DNA from: Rhyzopertha dominica
Lineage: Eukaryota > Arthropoda > Insecta > Coleoptera > Bostrichidae
Length of the DNA stretch: 64,000 nt
NCBI GenBank assembly: GCA_025024175.1
Contig: QCXZ01000003.1
Coordinates: 22,154,392 to 22,218,391, forward strand
Direction: 5' to 3'
The notes under the pieces were generated by a model that saw only the letters and a list, made by a program, of their open reading frames with translations, did no database searches and had not been told where the DNA came from. This document shows positions 1-10,533 of the stretch, piece after piece. The stretch's first letter is position 1, and every line of letters starts with the position of its first letter. The translations under genes were made by a program, and so were the position numbers.

Positions 1-479
1 AAAAGGAATTGTTGGACTACATGTTAATGTACAACAGCACCCCCCATACAGTCACTGGAAAAACACCATCAGAGCTGTTTTTTGGCAGGCAGTGTCGAGA
101 CAAAATTCCCTCCCTGAGTGATCTTGGGAATAAGGAGCTGGACGGAGAGGTTCGTGATAGAGATAAGTCGAGGAAGGAGAAAGGCAAGGAATACAGTGAC
201 CGTAAACGCAATGCCGGAGAAAACCATTTGGAACCTGGAGATAAAATATACGTGAAGAACCTAATTAAAGAAAACAAAACCTGCCCCGAGTTCAACCCGA
301 CCCCGCACTCTGTAATATCAAGCGGTGGTGGAGATGTCCAAGTTAGGAATGATGAAACGGGTCAGGTGTACCGAAGAAATGTTGTGCACCTAAAGAAAGT
401 CGAGGGTGAATGGAGGGTGTCCGGAAGTTCTGAAGGAGATGTATCCAACGCGGACACGCCACCTGAAGAAGGACAGTAG
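1..479 (+). CDS. Ty3/gypsy integrase, C-terminal part (partial)
   Basis: The frame is already open at the left edge and ends at TAG 477-479, so only the end of a Pol polyprotein is present. The segment NSTPHTVTGKTPSELFFGR near the start is the conserved block that closes the integrase catalytic core in Ty3/gypsy elements. A charged helix follows, then LEPGDKIYVKN and a final RRNVVHLKK stretch, which fits the C-terminal DNA-binding module of these integrases. Integrase inserts the reverse-transcribed element into the host chromosome. The zinc-binding domain and DDE residues lie outside the window. No stop or frameshift interrupts the visible part, and I see no chromodomain. A Pol frame ending here should be followed by a polypurine tract and 3' LTR. 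Family is secure; clade is not resolved. Confidence 0.85.
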   Translation, partial: KELLDYMLMYNSTPHTVTGKTPSELFFGRQCRDKIPSLSDLGNKELDGEVRDRDKSRKEKGKEYSDRKRNAGENHLEPGDKIYVKNLIKENKTCPEFNPTPHSVISSGGGDVQVRNDETGQVYRRNVVHLKKVEGEWRVSGSSEGDVSNADTPPEEGQ

Positions 480-770
480 CACTGAAAACACGCAGAAAAT
501 CTTGTGTTTTCCGTATTCAGATTATCTGTATTTAGGTACCCAGTTGTAAGTTGTTAAGTAGTTAAGTACATCTAGTTGTAGGTTTATTTTGTTTTAATAA
601 GAAAATGGATGTAGTATCTAAGCGACCGTTGTTAGTTATGTAAGTTGTTTCGGCCGGGTCTGGTGTTAGTTGTATAAGTTATGTTCAATTGTAATGGGGA
701 TTCATTCAATAAATGTTTGAGCAAGAGGACGGTTGTTTCAATTGTGTGTCCGCATATCAGTGATTTTACA
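480..770 (+). repeat. Candidate 3' LTR/3' UTR of the gypsy element
   Basis: This non-coding stretch directly follows the integrase frame. It has an AATAAA signal at 708-713 followed by a T/G-rich tail ending TTTTACA near 770, as expected for the R-U5 end of an LTR (5'-TG...CA-3'). I could not fix the left boundary, because several TGT starts are possible between 503 and 545, and the 5' LTR is outside the window. Confidence 0.4.
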
Positions 771-2240
771 GTTATGAACCGAAAGTCCTGATTGGCGATA
801 CCTCGTAGATAATTTAAAGATTTGTATACCATGGACTTAATTTGCTAATTGCCAATTATTTCCTATTGTATGGAAAGAAATGACAATGAGCTACATGTAC
901 AGTCGCCTTCAGAATTAATGTCGTACAGATGGTGGAGATTATTTTTGACGTTTCCAAAAACCAATCAAAAAATTTAATTTCGATCAATCATCATTTTCAA
1001 CGAATCGAAACACTATTAAGTGTGAATTTTCACAAGAGCAAATTCTCGCTGGAATAATTTAAGGTAGGTTTTCCATTGCAACAAAAATTGTTGGCTTGGC
1101 GTCTGTCATCTAACTACTAAAAATGAGTGTAACATGATTTAATACGTCTTCACTCGATGAATAATATTAAAACAGTGTTCGTGCTTGTTACGTCAAAAAA
1201 TAATCCATCGAATACCACATGGGAGTGAGAATAAATTAGAAAATAATTCTCCAGAAATTTTATTCCCGAACTGTCGCCATTTGGCAACACCGTGGCTATT
1301 GCCACGCAACAGTTCTCGAAGTTCTGTCGAATTAGTTTCAATTTATTCCCACTCTCTTGTGATACCATAACTGAAAATAACGATGGGCCAATTTTGCTGC
1401 AACCCGATATACAGTTGCAGACGACGTAGATGTGACAAAAGAAGCGATACATCCTCCTTTCTTTAATGCTCAAAAAATAATCCTTCGAATACCGCTGAGG
1501 GTTCGATAAATTTGAAAATAATTCTCCAGTTGTCTTTCTGTCAGATTATTTTCAATATATTCTCACTCTCGTGATATTATTGCCGACAATAAGCTATTGT
1601 GATAATTGCCAGTTTAATAGTGTATTGATTGGCTAAACGGTACGCACGTGGGATGAAATTAAAACTTTACAAGAAATCACAAACCCTCTAGTATTACTTC
1701 GTAATAAAACTTCAAACACAGCATTTAAGCACATTCGTTACACCTATATTTCATTAATANCATTTTGAAGACATTTTAACGAACGTATCCTGAAAAAAAC
1801 TAAATGAACCAAACGTGCTCCATTACATTAGGTGATCATTTCTACGTTTTATGCAAACTGTAAGAAATGTAAACTCACTGGTATCTAAAAAAATATACAC
1901 GAGAGTAGTATATTTGTCATTTGTCATGTATGTATTTTCTTACAATAACGTCGGATTCAAGTAATGTACTTGTGAAGCAAAACTAGTAGATTACTGTTAA
2001 CTAGAAACTAAGAATTTGGTAGGTATAGATATCGTAGCAATATATTTATACCTATAAAAGTCATCGCTAGTAAAAATCTCTTACCTTCTGACGACGCATC
2101 AATAGTGCGCCAGAACTTAAACTTGGAAACAGAATTTGAGGTTGCCTCAGATCCCATAGAAATTTAATCCATTATACATCATGATAAGTTTGTGGTAGAT
2201 CCACTTAATTCAAACAATGTAAAGACATAATTATATTAAA
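771..2240. other. Non-coding stretch with a local direct duplication
   Basis: No coding region is supported. Positions about 1192-1254 and 1474-1530 are diverged direct copies (both contain AAAAAATAATCC, TCGAATACC and AAAATAATTCTCCAG), and both are followed by an inverted echo around TTTATTCCCACTCTC. This suggests a small fold-back or MITE-like repeat present twice. A single N is at 1760. Confidence 0.4.
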
Positions 2241-2246
2241 ATCTAT

Positions 2247-2365
2247 CTATGCTGTGCTGTCTGCACCGCAACCAAGTGCAGATCTATTTCGCTATCATTA
2301 TAGCTCATCAGTGCAGTCTAGGTCAGTGTAATGCTGACAAATGGCTTTGCCATCTAAATTCTTAC
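2247..2365 (+). repeat. SINE-like repeat, copy 1 (rearranged head)
   Basis: The segment starts CTATGCTGTGCTGTCTGCACC and ends with a tail containing GTCAGTGTAATGCTGAC and a short hairpin (ATGG..TTGCCAT). Both blocks recur at 52282-52474, but there head and tail lie in the opposite relative orientation. No tRNA A/B boxes were recognised, so the SINE call rests on size, the shared 3' tail and the flanking repeat at the second copy. Confidence 0.45.
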
Positions 2366-3462
2366 ATAATTATATGGTTACTTGGAAAGGAATAATAGTG
2401 TAATATGTGCTTCGGTTTAAATCATCTCTTTTGGGACTCACTGTATATTATTAGGGGTATTTAAATTTTTGCACAATTTATTTATTTGCGCATTTTAGTA
2501 ATAGTGTATGTTTTAAATTGTCGCTGTGCTTTGATGTTTTTATGCTTTTTGATCTTCCATATTTGCTAACGACCTTAGTTTAGAAACTCGACTAAATATT
2601 ACATCAGTAATTAATTATTTTTGGAAGTTTTTAGATACGTTCTTTTGTAAGCCGATATTTCAATGTGCCAATACTTGAGCCAAAGTTGAACGTTAAGTTT
2701 CATTAACTAGCTTCGTCTGTGACTTCCTTAGTGATATCTTTGGTGGTTTCATTACTGACACGTTCTTCTTTCGTAACATGTTAATTGCGATGTGATAGAA
2801 ATTTTGTTACGACTACGGTATAATACTAATTACCTATTATAACATACCGTGGTTACGACGTAGAATGCGGTAGCCTAGTGTGGGCAACTATTATATTACA
2901 ATTACTGCAATCGCTTGATGTTATGCACAATGTATGTATAGTATCATATTATCTATATCAACTTTATTGCACTGCATTACTGCATGTGACGACAGACAAT
3001 CTCTCAATATAAGATATTTCAGATCCTAAAAGTTAGTGAATTACATGTTTATGATTGTTATATTTGAAAATGATGTTATTTGGATACGTGAATTTTAACA
3101 CGAAATGATCACCGTTGAGCATGTATAAGCGTTATCTGTATAATAGTCAGAGAAGTGTAAACTATGTGGCAAAAATTTTCAATTTGGACAAGACTCGCTT
3201 TACCGAAAAATATTTGGATCAGTCGCTTATTCAAATCAAGAGCTTTGTTTAAAAGACGCTATGCATTGAATGCAAAACCTATAAGCTATATAGGTGACAA
3301 TAGTGTTTTCTTATGTTATCTAGAGACTTGCATACGTACTAAATATTTTTTATGGTATCCCATTAAGCGTTATTCCAGAAACTCCTTAATGTTTGAAGAT
3401 GTCACTAACGCATAGAGTTTTCTAAAGTCACTGAATCTTATAAAGTACGGTTGTGATGTAAG
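2366..3462. other. No feature recognised
   Basis: AT-rich sequence; short frames only, none with protein similarity that I recognise. Confidence 0.5.
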
Positions 3463-3840
3463 TACAGGGTTTCTATAAATGATTCATGCATCCAGCAGGC
3501 GCTTATGGAAATTATCGACTAAATCAATTTGCCGCCTCACAGGAAAGTGAACACATCTATTGCTTCGACCGATACCTGCCATCTATTGATTGTCGAATTA
3601 ACTGATTTATTTTAATATGAAAAACGCGTGGGAGTGTGCATTTTCAGCTTATGATGTAATGTCTTGTAGGATAATTATCTTTCAGGTTTGAAAAACCTCA
3701 GATCGGAGCTGTAGGGTGACACGGTTTCGGGTAAGTTTAGGTTATATTTATCGTAATTGTGAGGTTAAGGACTACAGTAGGTAAGCCTGTCAAATTGTAC
3801 TGTTATGTACTTAAAAGGTGTTTTTAGTCTGCCGCAATGG
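3463..3840 (+). repeat. Left part of a TIR element (family of 38553-39391)
   Basis: It begins TACAGGGTTTCTATAAATG and continues (ATTCATGCATCCA, AAACGCGTGGGAGT) in parallel with 38553-38900. The right terminus is not found, so this copy is truncated at about 3840. It lacks the 255 bp insertion present in the other copy, which gives a useful empty site for comparison. Confidence 0.6.
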
Positions 3841-4904
3841 TAAAATTTAATTATGTTCTATACTACATATATAGCAGTGACGTTAGCTGAACTATCGGGT
3901 ATTCTACGGGGAAGTTTCCTAACTTAGAAATTATAAAAAGCTAAACTGCATTAGTACAAATGCTAGGTTACTAAAGAAGTACAAACATGAAAATAGAGAA
4001 AAAGACTGAGTTAAGTGCGTAGGTTTTCAAATTTACAGAAAATAATTAGATTATAATGCCATACCTGAAAGTCAGTGACCGCAACAAAAAGGGATTATGA
4101 CGGACGTAGTTGTGTATATTAAAGTAATGTGTAGTGTCGTACAAGTTTTTTCAGTTTTTACATTTAACAGTACAAATTTGTTACAAACTACTGGTTTGTT
4201 GTATAATAAACATTTTAGCAAATTAAACATTAAAATTTAAGTCACCTCTTCTGGTTTTTTCTTGTTTGTACTTAACATTTATCTTCTATTTGGAGCTTTG
4301 CCCCCAAGCTAATTTTCTGGCTACGCCACTGTTTCCAACCATAAACTTCACTAGGAACATCGAACATCCTCCCTTTCAACAACGTAAAACTGTTACAACC
4401 ATAGATAAGGTTACAAATTCCCTTCTTTTCCCAAGGAAACATGCGGTTCCTCTCTTTACTGCGATCCCTTTTTGGTTGTTAAAATACTGTGTCAAGTTTA
4501 GAGTTTTGTTAGATGTAAATTTAACGGGCATTGATTAAAAACGGGTGAAGCAAGCGATGGTTTATCTGTAACGCGTAGGGTCTGTGGTGGAGATAAACGT
4601 TCATTCTACGGCTACAAATCTCGGAATACAAAATGATTAAGGAATAAATCAGATAAAAATAACTAAGCTTGTTTGACCATTGCCACAAGTGACAGTTCAG
4701 TTTGTGGCGCCAGCAGTGCCACATACTTTCACGACGAAAAAACCATTTTCAGCTTACTTGACCAGTATTTTTTATTAAGGCCCGTTACTTATTCCATTGT
4801 TCAATGCCCTAGTCGTAATCTACAATTTTATGGCATCACTGGATGCCTGAAATGTAGCAACCTAAAGCTGGAAAAATGGAAGAGCTGCTAATGAGTATCC
4901 CTGC

Positions 4905-6060
4905 AGAAAGGCTTCCCGTTACTCAAAATTTTGAAGTTTTGTGTGCAACGATGGTTATTTAGGGATAATTTTTACCTTATATAATAGAATGTTAAAACCA
5001 ACACTTAAAAAATTCTGAACAGCCTTTTTAACAGGACAGCGACGAGTTTTTCTTGTTTTTCATTAAGAAGGGGTAAAAGTTACGCATAGGTACATGGTAA
5101 TGACACAAATTAAGAGGGGCATTTACTTGGAGCGATCGGGCAAAATGTAAACTATGCAACCCGTGTTACCAGCGGGACATGGGACGTAAGAGGGTAGCCG
5201 ATAGGTTGAAATCACGCAAAGATCAGACGGGCTAAACTAATATTCGGAAAATTGCTGACTGTAGCGTGTGCATAAAAAAGTAAGCATGATATTAGTAACT
5301 TACTATGATATTATACCAGGTTATTCAAAATATGGAATAACCCATTTATTTCTGTAAATGTGAACTATATAACATTTCATTCTAACTACATGTCGACTAT
5401 GATTTCTGGAGGAACTTTTATAATAATTTTCATTCCGCCTCCCCATTGCTTCGGCGGACAGTAAACTAATGTAAAAGAGCTTTTAACATTAAACTTGTCA
5501 CGTGTATTTAGACATACAATCTTAGAAATCCAGTCATATCGGAATAAATCGTATACCGCTCGATCATTCCCGACAGGTTTGTATCTTAGCCTCACCGCAT
5601 CCGCGTTCCGCTCTCTTGACGGACTCGTGCGAAAGGGTTTGCGATTTTAGATTTTTTAAATGTTTTTACTTATTTATTGTGCTCATGTTTTTGGCAGTGT
5701 ACAAAGAAATATGTAGCTACAACGTGGAGTTCGAATTTTTCGTTTATGTGCCTTAGTTTTCGAGAAATAGCTCGCCAAAAATATGCATTTTTAAGCAAAA
5801 TATAACAACAAATATTTACATTATCGTCCCAAATTCAGAAAAAACTCGAACTCTACGTTGTAGCTACATCTTTTGTCATTGTCATGTCGAAATTTCACTT
5901 CGAAAAAGGTTCGAATAACTCAGTAAAATGTAAAACGGTAGGTGCTTAAAATGACCCGCTTCGCTCTAGGTAAACGCCCCTCTTAAAGAAGGCAAAAGTC
6001 TGCATACAATATGAAGCAATATATATTATTTATACGGGGTAAGGTAAAATTATTTACAAA
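4905..6060 (+). repeat. Partial copy of the 37.57-38.53 kb fold-back family, split by a MITE
   Basis: Segments 4915-5113 and 5983-6055 match the right arm of the fold-back element at 38.1-38.4 kb. Shared blocks include ACTCAAAATTTT, TGAACAGC, GGTAATGACACAAATT and, after the interruption, TATACGGGGTAAGGT. Between them lies the TTAA-flanked insertion. The copy runs straight into the next interspersed repeat. Confidence 0.6.
5114..5982. mobile_element. TTAA-flanked MITE (piggyBac-type target), 869 bp
   Basis: The ends are inverted repeats of about 33 bp starting GAGGGGCATTTACTTGGAGC on the left and GAGGGGCGTTTACCTAGAGC on the right. TTAA occurs immediately outside on both sides (5110-5113 and 5983-5986), the target duplication typical of piggyBac-type transposases. 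It interrupts a fold-back repeat whose uninterrupted relative is at about 38.3 kb. A second inverted pair lies inside (5711-5747 and 5837-5872). There is no transposase frame, so it is non-autonomous. The TIR does not start with the CCC usual for piggyBac, so the superfamily is inferred from TTAA only. Confidence 0.7.
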
Positions 6061-6610
6061 AACCGCTGCAAATTGAATCAATACTTCAACATCCAATTGT
6101 CAAAATAACATTTACGTTTTTATTTCTTATATTATCCGATTAGTAATCGGATTTTGAACATTTTTTCTACACATTTTTTCTAAGGCAAACGGTCCTCATG
6201 ATATTAGCAAGAATACATACATTTTTAAAATCTGTTTTTTCCTAATAACTCAGGAAGTATTAACTTAACAAAAAAAATTACAACAGTGCTTTCCGATCAG
6301 AAATTTGATTTCCTATATAATACCAAAATTTAAAAAAATCGTACGAACAGGGACCAAAATACGTTTTTTTTGTGAGAAATTTTATTTCCTATCTGATGGT
6401 ATATTTATTTTTTGAATATATTAAATATATTCGGAGATATTTAAGAAAAACAGTTTTCTATAAGTGACGCTTTTTTGCTATCTTCTAAACAATTTGCTGC
6501 ACCGAAAATTTATAAGGGCGAATAATACTCGCAGTTATACCACTAATCACATACTAAAACGAAAAAAAATTGCAAAAAGGGTAGTTACCCCCAAATTTTC
6601 GGTCTCGGAT
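6055..6610 (+). repeat. Interspersed ~550 bp repeat, copy 1
   Basis: Starts near CCGCTGCAAATTGAATC and ends near GGGTAGTTACCCCC. The same sequence recurs at 16950-17510 (same strand) and 26060-26600 (opposite strand), including an internal ATATTAAATATATTCGGAG block. It has no coding potential and no obvious terminal inverted repeats. Class unknown; a non-autonomous DNA element or a satellite-like unit is possible. Confidence 0.65.
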
Positions 6611-8330
6611 CCTGTATTTTCAAAATTTTGTTATATTTATGTGTTGTCACAGTCTAAGAATGTAGTTTTCTTAAAATAAAGTTGTTCCGCTACCGGAATT
6701 ATATGTATATACAAACTATATCACATAATATGAATTATAAATCAAGGTCCACAAAGGGAAGATTTATATTGTAAGTCAAGTGCATGCTTTGTAAATATAT
6801 TACATACGTCAGGCAGTAGATCTGATTAATAAGAACGCGTTAGCGTTGGGCATCAACAACCACGTATTTGTTAACGTAAAGAGACGACATGCAAGTCACA
6901 ATGAGCACAGAGTAGTTAGCCCAAATTAGCACCAACAAAACAACTGCTCTAGCTGATGCTATCTTTGAAAAAACGCATCAGCATTCTAATCCGTGCTTTG
7001 TATTTTGAGCTAACCAACAAAGGATAAATGTTGCTGTAAACAATCGTTATGTTAAGACATTGTATCACAGATCTATAGACATAATTCATACATCGAACAG
7101 AGTATATCTCCAGGGTATCATTTTGTTGTCAACGAAAAGTAGAATTCCAACGAACGTATATAATATGTGTAACACCTAAGGGTCTGTAATTTATCGTGAA
7201 GTCATTAGTATAGCAAGGAATGTTTTGCATTACATATCATTAACCAGCTTGAAATTGCGATCTTTCCTTTTAGTTTAAAGGAATCCACTGATTTTTATTC
7301 GCAGTTTAATCAATAATACCAGTTCTATCAAAACCTTTTGTTTTTATGTATGTGCCAGAATGCTATTCATTGTTGAAAAATAGTGGTTGTAATTGTGTGG
7401 TATTCATCTGAAAAACTAAATCTCTATACATTAATTAAATTTGGATTAGATCACTGTTTTAACAATTGGTAAGCTTAATATATTATTCGTCTGTGTATTT
7501 TTTAATTCGACGTGTAATATTTCTGGCTCACCAAGTCCAATGAACGAAGTAGAATTAGACTGCGAGCTTTTTTCCTTAAATATTTTACCTATCATTAAAC
7601 TTCGGACAAAAAATCGTGAGAGGTGCAAAGAATATTTGTTAGAACAACAAAACGAATGCATACAGACTAATAATTAATATCCCGCAGAGCACCATTACCC
7701 CTTCTAGAACTCAATAAACGAACAGGACAAGCACATACAAAACTGTCCTAGCCGTGGACACAATTGTCATTTCCGAAAGACAAACATAAAAAATACAGGG
7801 GTCCCAAATCTGTAAACGGCTCCAGACAACAGCTCATTCGAGAAAGAAGAATATACAGAAAAGGTAAGCTAATAACATATACATATAATAATATCTAATG
7901 AAAGCATTCACTTCGGTGCACCATGCAAACCTTCCAATTCCAATTCTTAACTTCCCGTAACATGTGCCATGTGGGAGCCCCTTAGCAACACTCATCCATC
8001 CCAGCGTAGACGACCCACTCAGCGGTATATTTCGGAACGGCAGAAATGCTCACCGTACGATGGTTCAATCCAAAATCTATACGAGCCCAGTCGCATATGT
8101 ATTGGATCAACAGTCATTCCTGAATATAATTTGGCAGCTCCACAAATTGTCTTTACACGGAAAAATAAAACTAACAAAATTGAACAACATGAACAACACT
8201 GAAATATATACATCACATTTGAGTTATGTATCGCAATTTAATTGGACCGTTTAACATTTTGTTGTTACCACTATGTAACATTCCTTTATGTTTATTAAAT
8301 TTATATTTGGCCGTTGTGTCCACCAAGTTT
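6611..8330. other. No feature recognised
   Basis: Only short frames in AT-rich sequence, none recognisable. The small frames at 7964-8254 overlap each other on both strands and look fortuitous. Confidence 0.5.
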
Positions 8331-8339
8331 CTGAATGAA

Positions 8340-9245
8340 AAGAACAGTTTTTGTTTTAATTTAACAACTGAGCTTGGAGGGGTTGTTCGTAACTTTTTTT
8401 ATTTCATACCATAAAGTTTCAATGGGCGAAGTTCAGGAGAACTGTAAGGGCAGGTCATGAGTGGAATTTGGATGACTTGCAAAAATTGTTGTTTTATTTT
8501 CGCGGTATGGCAAACAGCTTCATCCTGCTAATACACAAATGCACCTTCGTTTGAATGCAGTAGTATTGTAATATACTTTTTGTTCAAACGTCATTAAAGT
8601 GGCAATTTTCTGCAGCTAGCATAGGAGCCAAAGTGTCAAATTATATCTTAGCAACAATGACACTCACTTTTGCTGCATATNCGCAGCAAAAATCATTTGC
8701 AGCCACGGCGGCAAATATTAAGGAAACTTGATTAAAATTATGAAGTTTTATTAACGTTTTGTGACACATCAAATTATTTTTCTGGTTGTTTACATTTCGT
8801 CACTAGAGAAACCTTTCCCAGAGCAAACTAAAATAATCACTGAAGCACGATACGCAAATTTAAAATTACTCAAATTTTTAATTAGTGCTAGATTCTTTGT
8901 CGAAGTTTAAAAAAAATAGCATATGTTATTTGNAGCTAAAGTGACTTTATCTCCTCATATACTACTATTGTGTATTAACTGTAGCATCTATAAATACCAG
9001 ATGCCCCAACCATCACTGACAAAAAAAACTTTGTTTTTCGCTTTAGAAAATCCTTGTGAAATTCTTCCCCCGTCCTACTCAGAATTCGAAGACGCGTATC
9101 GCCCACGTAGATTTGTTCCAAAAGTGTTGTGGCCATATGGACTGTTTTTTCGCCCAAAGTAAATACATTTGTTTTTGTTTCTTTGGTAAGAAATGGTTTT
9201 TCCTTAGCCTAAAACTCACACACTGTTACAACTGAAATTTGAATA
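8340..9245 (-). pseudogene. Tc1-like (DD34E) transposase, decayed
   Basis: Read on the minus strand, three blocks in order match a Tc1-type transposase. The first (9245-9165) has a KKQKQMYLLWAKK-like segment before the first catalytic Asp. The second (9157-8975) has DTRLRILSRTGEEFHKDFLK and then SVMVGASG. The third (about 8560-8340) has QDEAVCHTAKIKQQF and a degraded SPELRPLKLYGMK, corresponding to the SPDLNPIE.W box. Frames change between blocks, stops intervene, and the third-box DLNPIE is mutated, so no active enzyme can be made. Tc1 transposases cut and paste elements at TA. I did not identify the element's TIRs. Two Ns (8681, 8932) lie inside. Confidence 0.75.
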
Positions 9246-9376
9246 GTACCAGATTACTACCTTGTAATATCCGAAATTTAATTTCTTCCCAAGTTTTAAA
9301 CAAGTATCCTTAGAAATAAGCTTTCCTACTGCTTCACTCCACTCTCTTGCTTAGTTGTCTCGACGATACTCATCTA

Positions 9377-10525
9377 CAGTGATGGGCGTTTACGCGTAAA
9401 TTATAATTTTCTACGTTACATGCGTAGAAAATGTAGATAAAGCACTTTGGCGTAGATTTTAAGTAGAAAATATAAAACGAGTATATTATGGCTAAAATGT
9501 ATTAAGTACATACTAAAACAAAACGAAATTAGTTTGATTCTAATTTCCCTGTTTTGTTGGCTTCTCCATGTGTCAAATTTCTTAAAATTTAATAGTTTTT
9601 TATATCTAATACGTTAAATGGACATAGCCGTCGTTTTTTATTATATTAAAGTCTTCGAAAATAAGTAGAAATCGACTTCTTATGTTAAAATAGTGTTTAC
9701 TCTTCTTTCTTTGCCAAGCTTTCGATTTTTATTTCAAATCTTCGTCAGGGCTTCTATAAACATTTACAATGGTACATAAGTATAACAACATGTAGTTGAA
9801 CCATACTGAAAATGCGGTTTATAATAAGGGGCCAACTAAAACATGCAAAATACGATCCATTTATGTATAATGTTATTTGGAATTTGAAGTTTTGATTTTA
9901 GACAGATTAATGACAAAATCTGAAAGTTGCAACATAGCTACCACATTTTTTATAAATAACTGCACGGTTTACTAAACATTTTTATTTTCCTAACTTATGA
10001 TTTCAATATGTCTGAGACAATAAATAGGTGTAAATGTAAATATTATATTACAAACTTGCATATCATGTTTCAGTAATTAGTAGTTGCTTCTTCAGATCAA
10101 TGTATCTAGTTCAGCAACAAGAACTGCTTCTGTACCCTGTTGATTTCCTTTCAAAGAATTTGCGATAAAAGAACATGAGTAGCTTATGAAATTTCTGTTT
10201 ACAGAGAAGAAAGAACATAAAATCACAGTTTACAGTCATTAAGGAGTCCATTTGACCCACTGAGGGCTTCAAAGTGCTTTTCATAGCACGCTTGTCGGGT
10301 CTTCTGGCCCTAAGGTATGACCAAATATGTTATTGCTGTTTAGACATTTACCACGTTTAGAGCAGTAGTGGTAATAGACACCATTAAATAACTAAATATT
10401 TCTAAATTTCTGATTATCTACACAATGCTATTTTCTACAGTAGAATTTCAAAGTAGAATATTATATATAGTTTACGCGTAGACAATAGCGTATTCTACAT
10501 GATGTATTCTACGCGCCCATCACTG
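9377..10525. mobile_element. Non-autonomous hAT element, 1149 bp
   Basis: The termini are inverted (CAGTGATGGGCG at the left, CGCCCATCACTG at the right) and flanked by an identical 8 bp duplication CTCATCTA at 9369-9376 and 10526-10533. An 8 bp TSD with CAGTG ends is diagnostic of hAT. Subterminal regions hold many TAGAAAAT and TCTACG repeats, the usual hAT transposase-binding type of arrangement. No transposase is encoded. A Penelope-like 3' fragment (about 9700-9800) is embedded inside. Confidence 0.85.
9720..9748 (-). ncRNA. Hammerhead-like motif in a PLE 3' fragment
   Basis: On the minus strand: GCC, then CTGACGA, one extra base, stem II GATTT/AAATC with a GAAATAA loop, GAAA, then GCTT and GGC. 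Stem I can pair as GCC with GGC, and AGCT is a self-complementary stem III followed by U, so a cleavage triplet CUU is present. The flanks (CCAAGCTTTCG, GGGCTTCTATAAA, TTTACAATGG) match the 3' region of PLE-B. The extra base before stem II departs from the canonical core, so activity is uncertain. Confidence 0.6.
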
Positions 10526-10533
10526 CTCATCTA

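Noticed and set aside
1150..1473. Minus-strand 107-codon frame
   Set aside because: It covers the locally duplicated, hairpin-containing repeat. No protein similarity, and the second copy does not preserve it.
7964..8254. Overlapping frames of 96, 77 and 65 codons
   Set aside because: They overlap in three frames on two strands, with no recognisable similarity or splice context.
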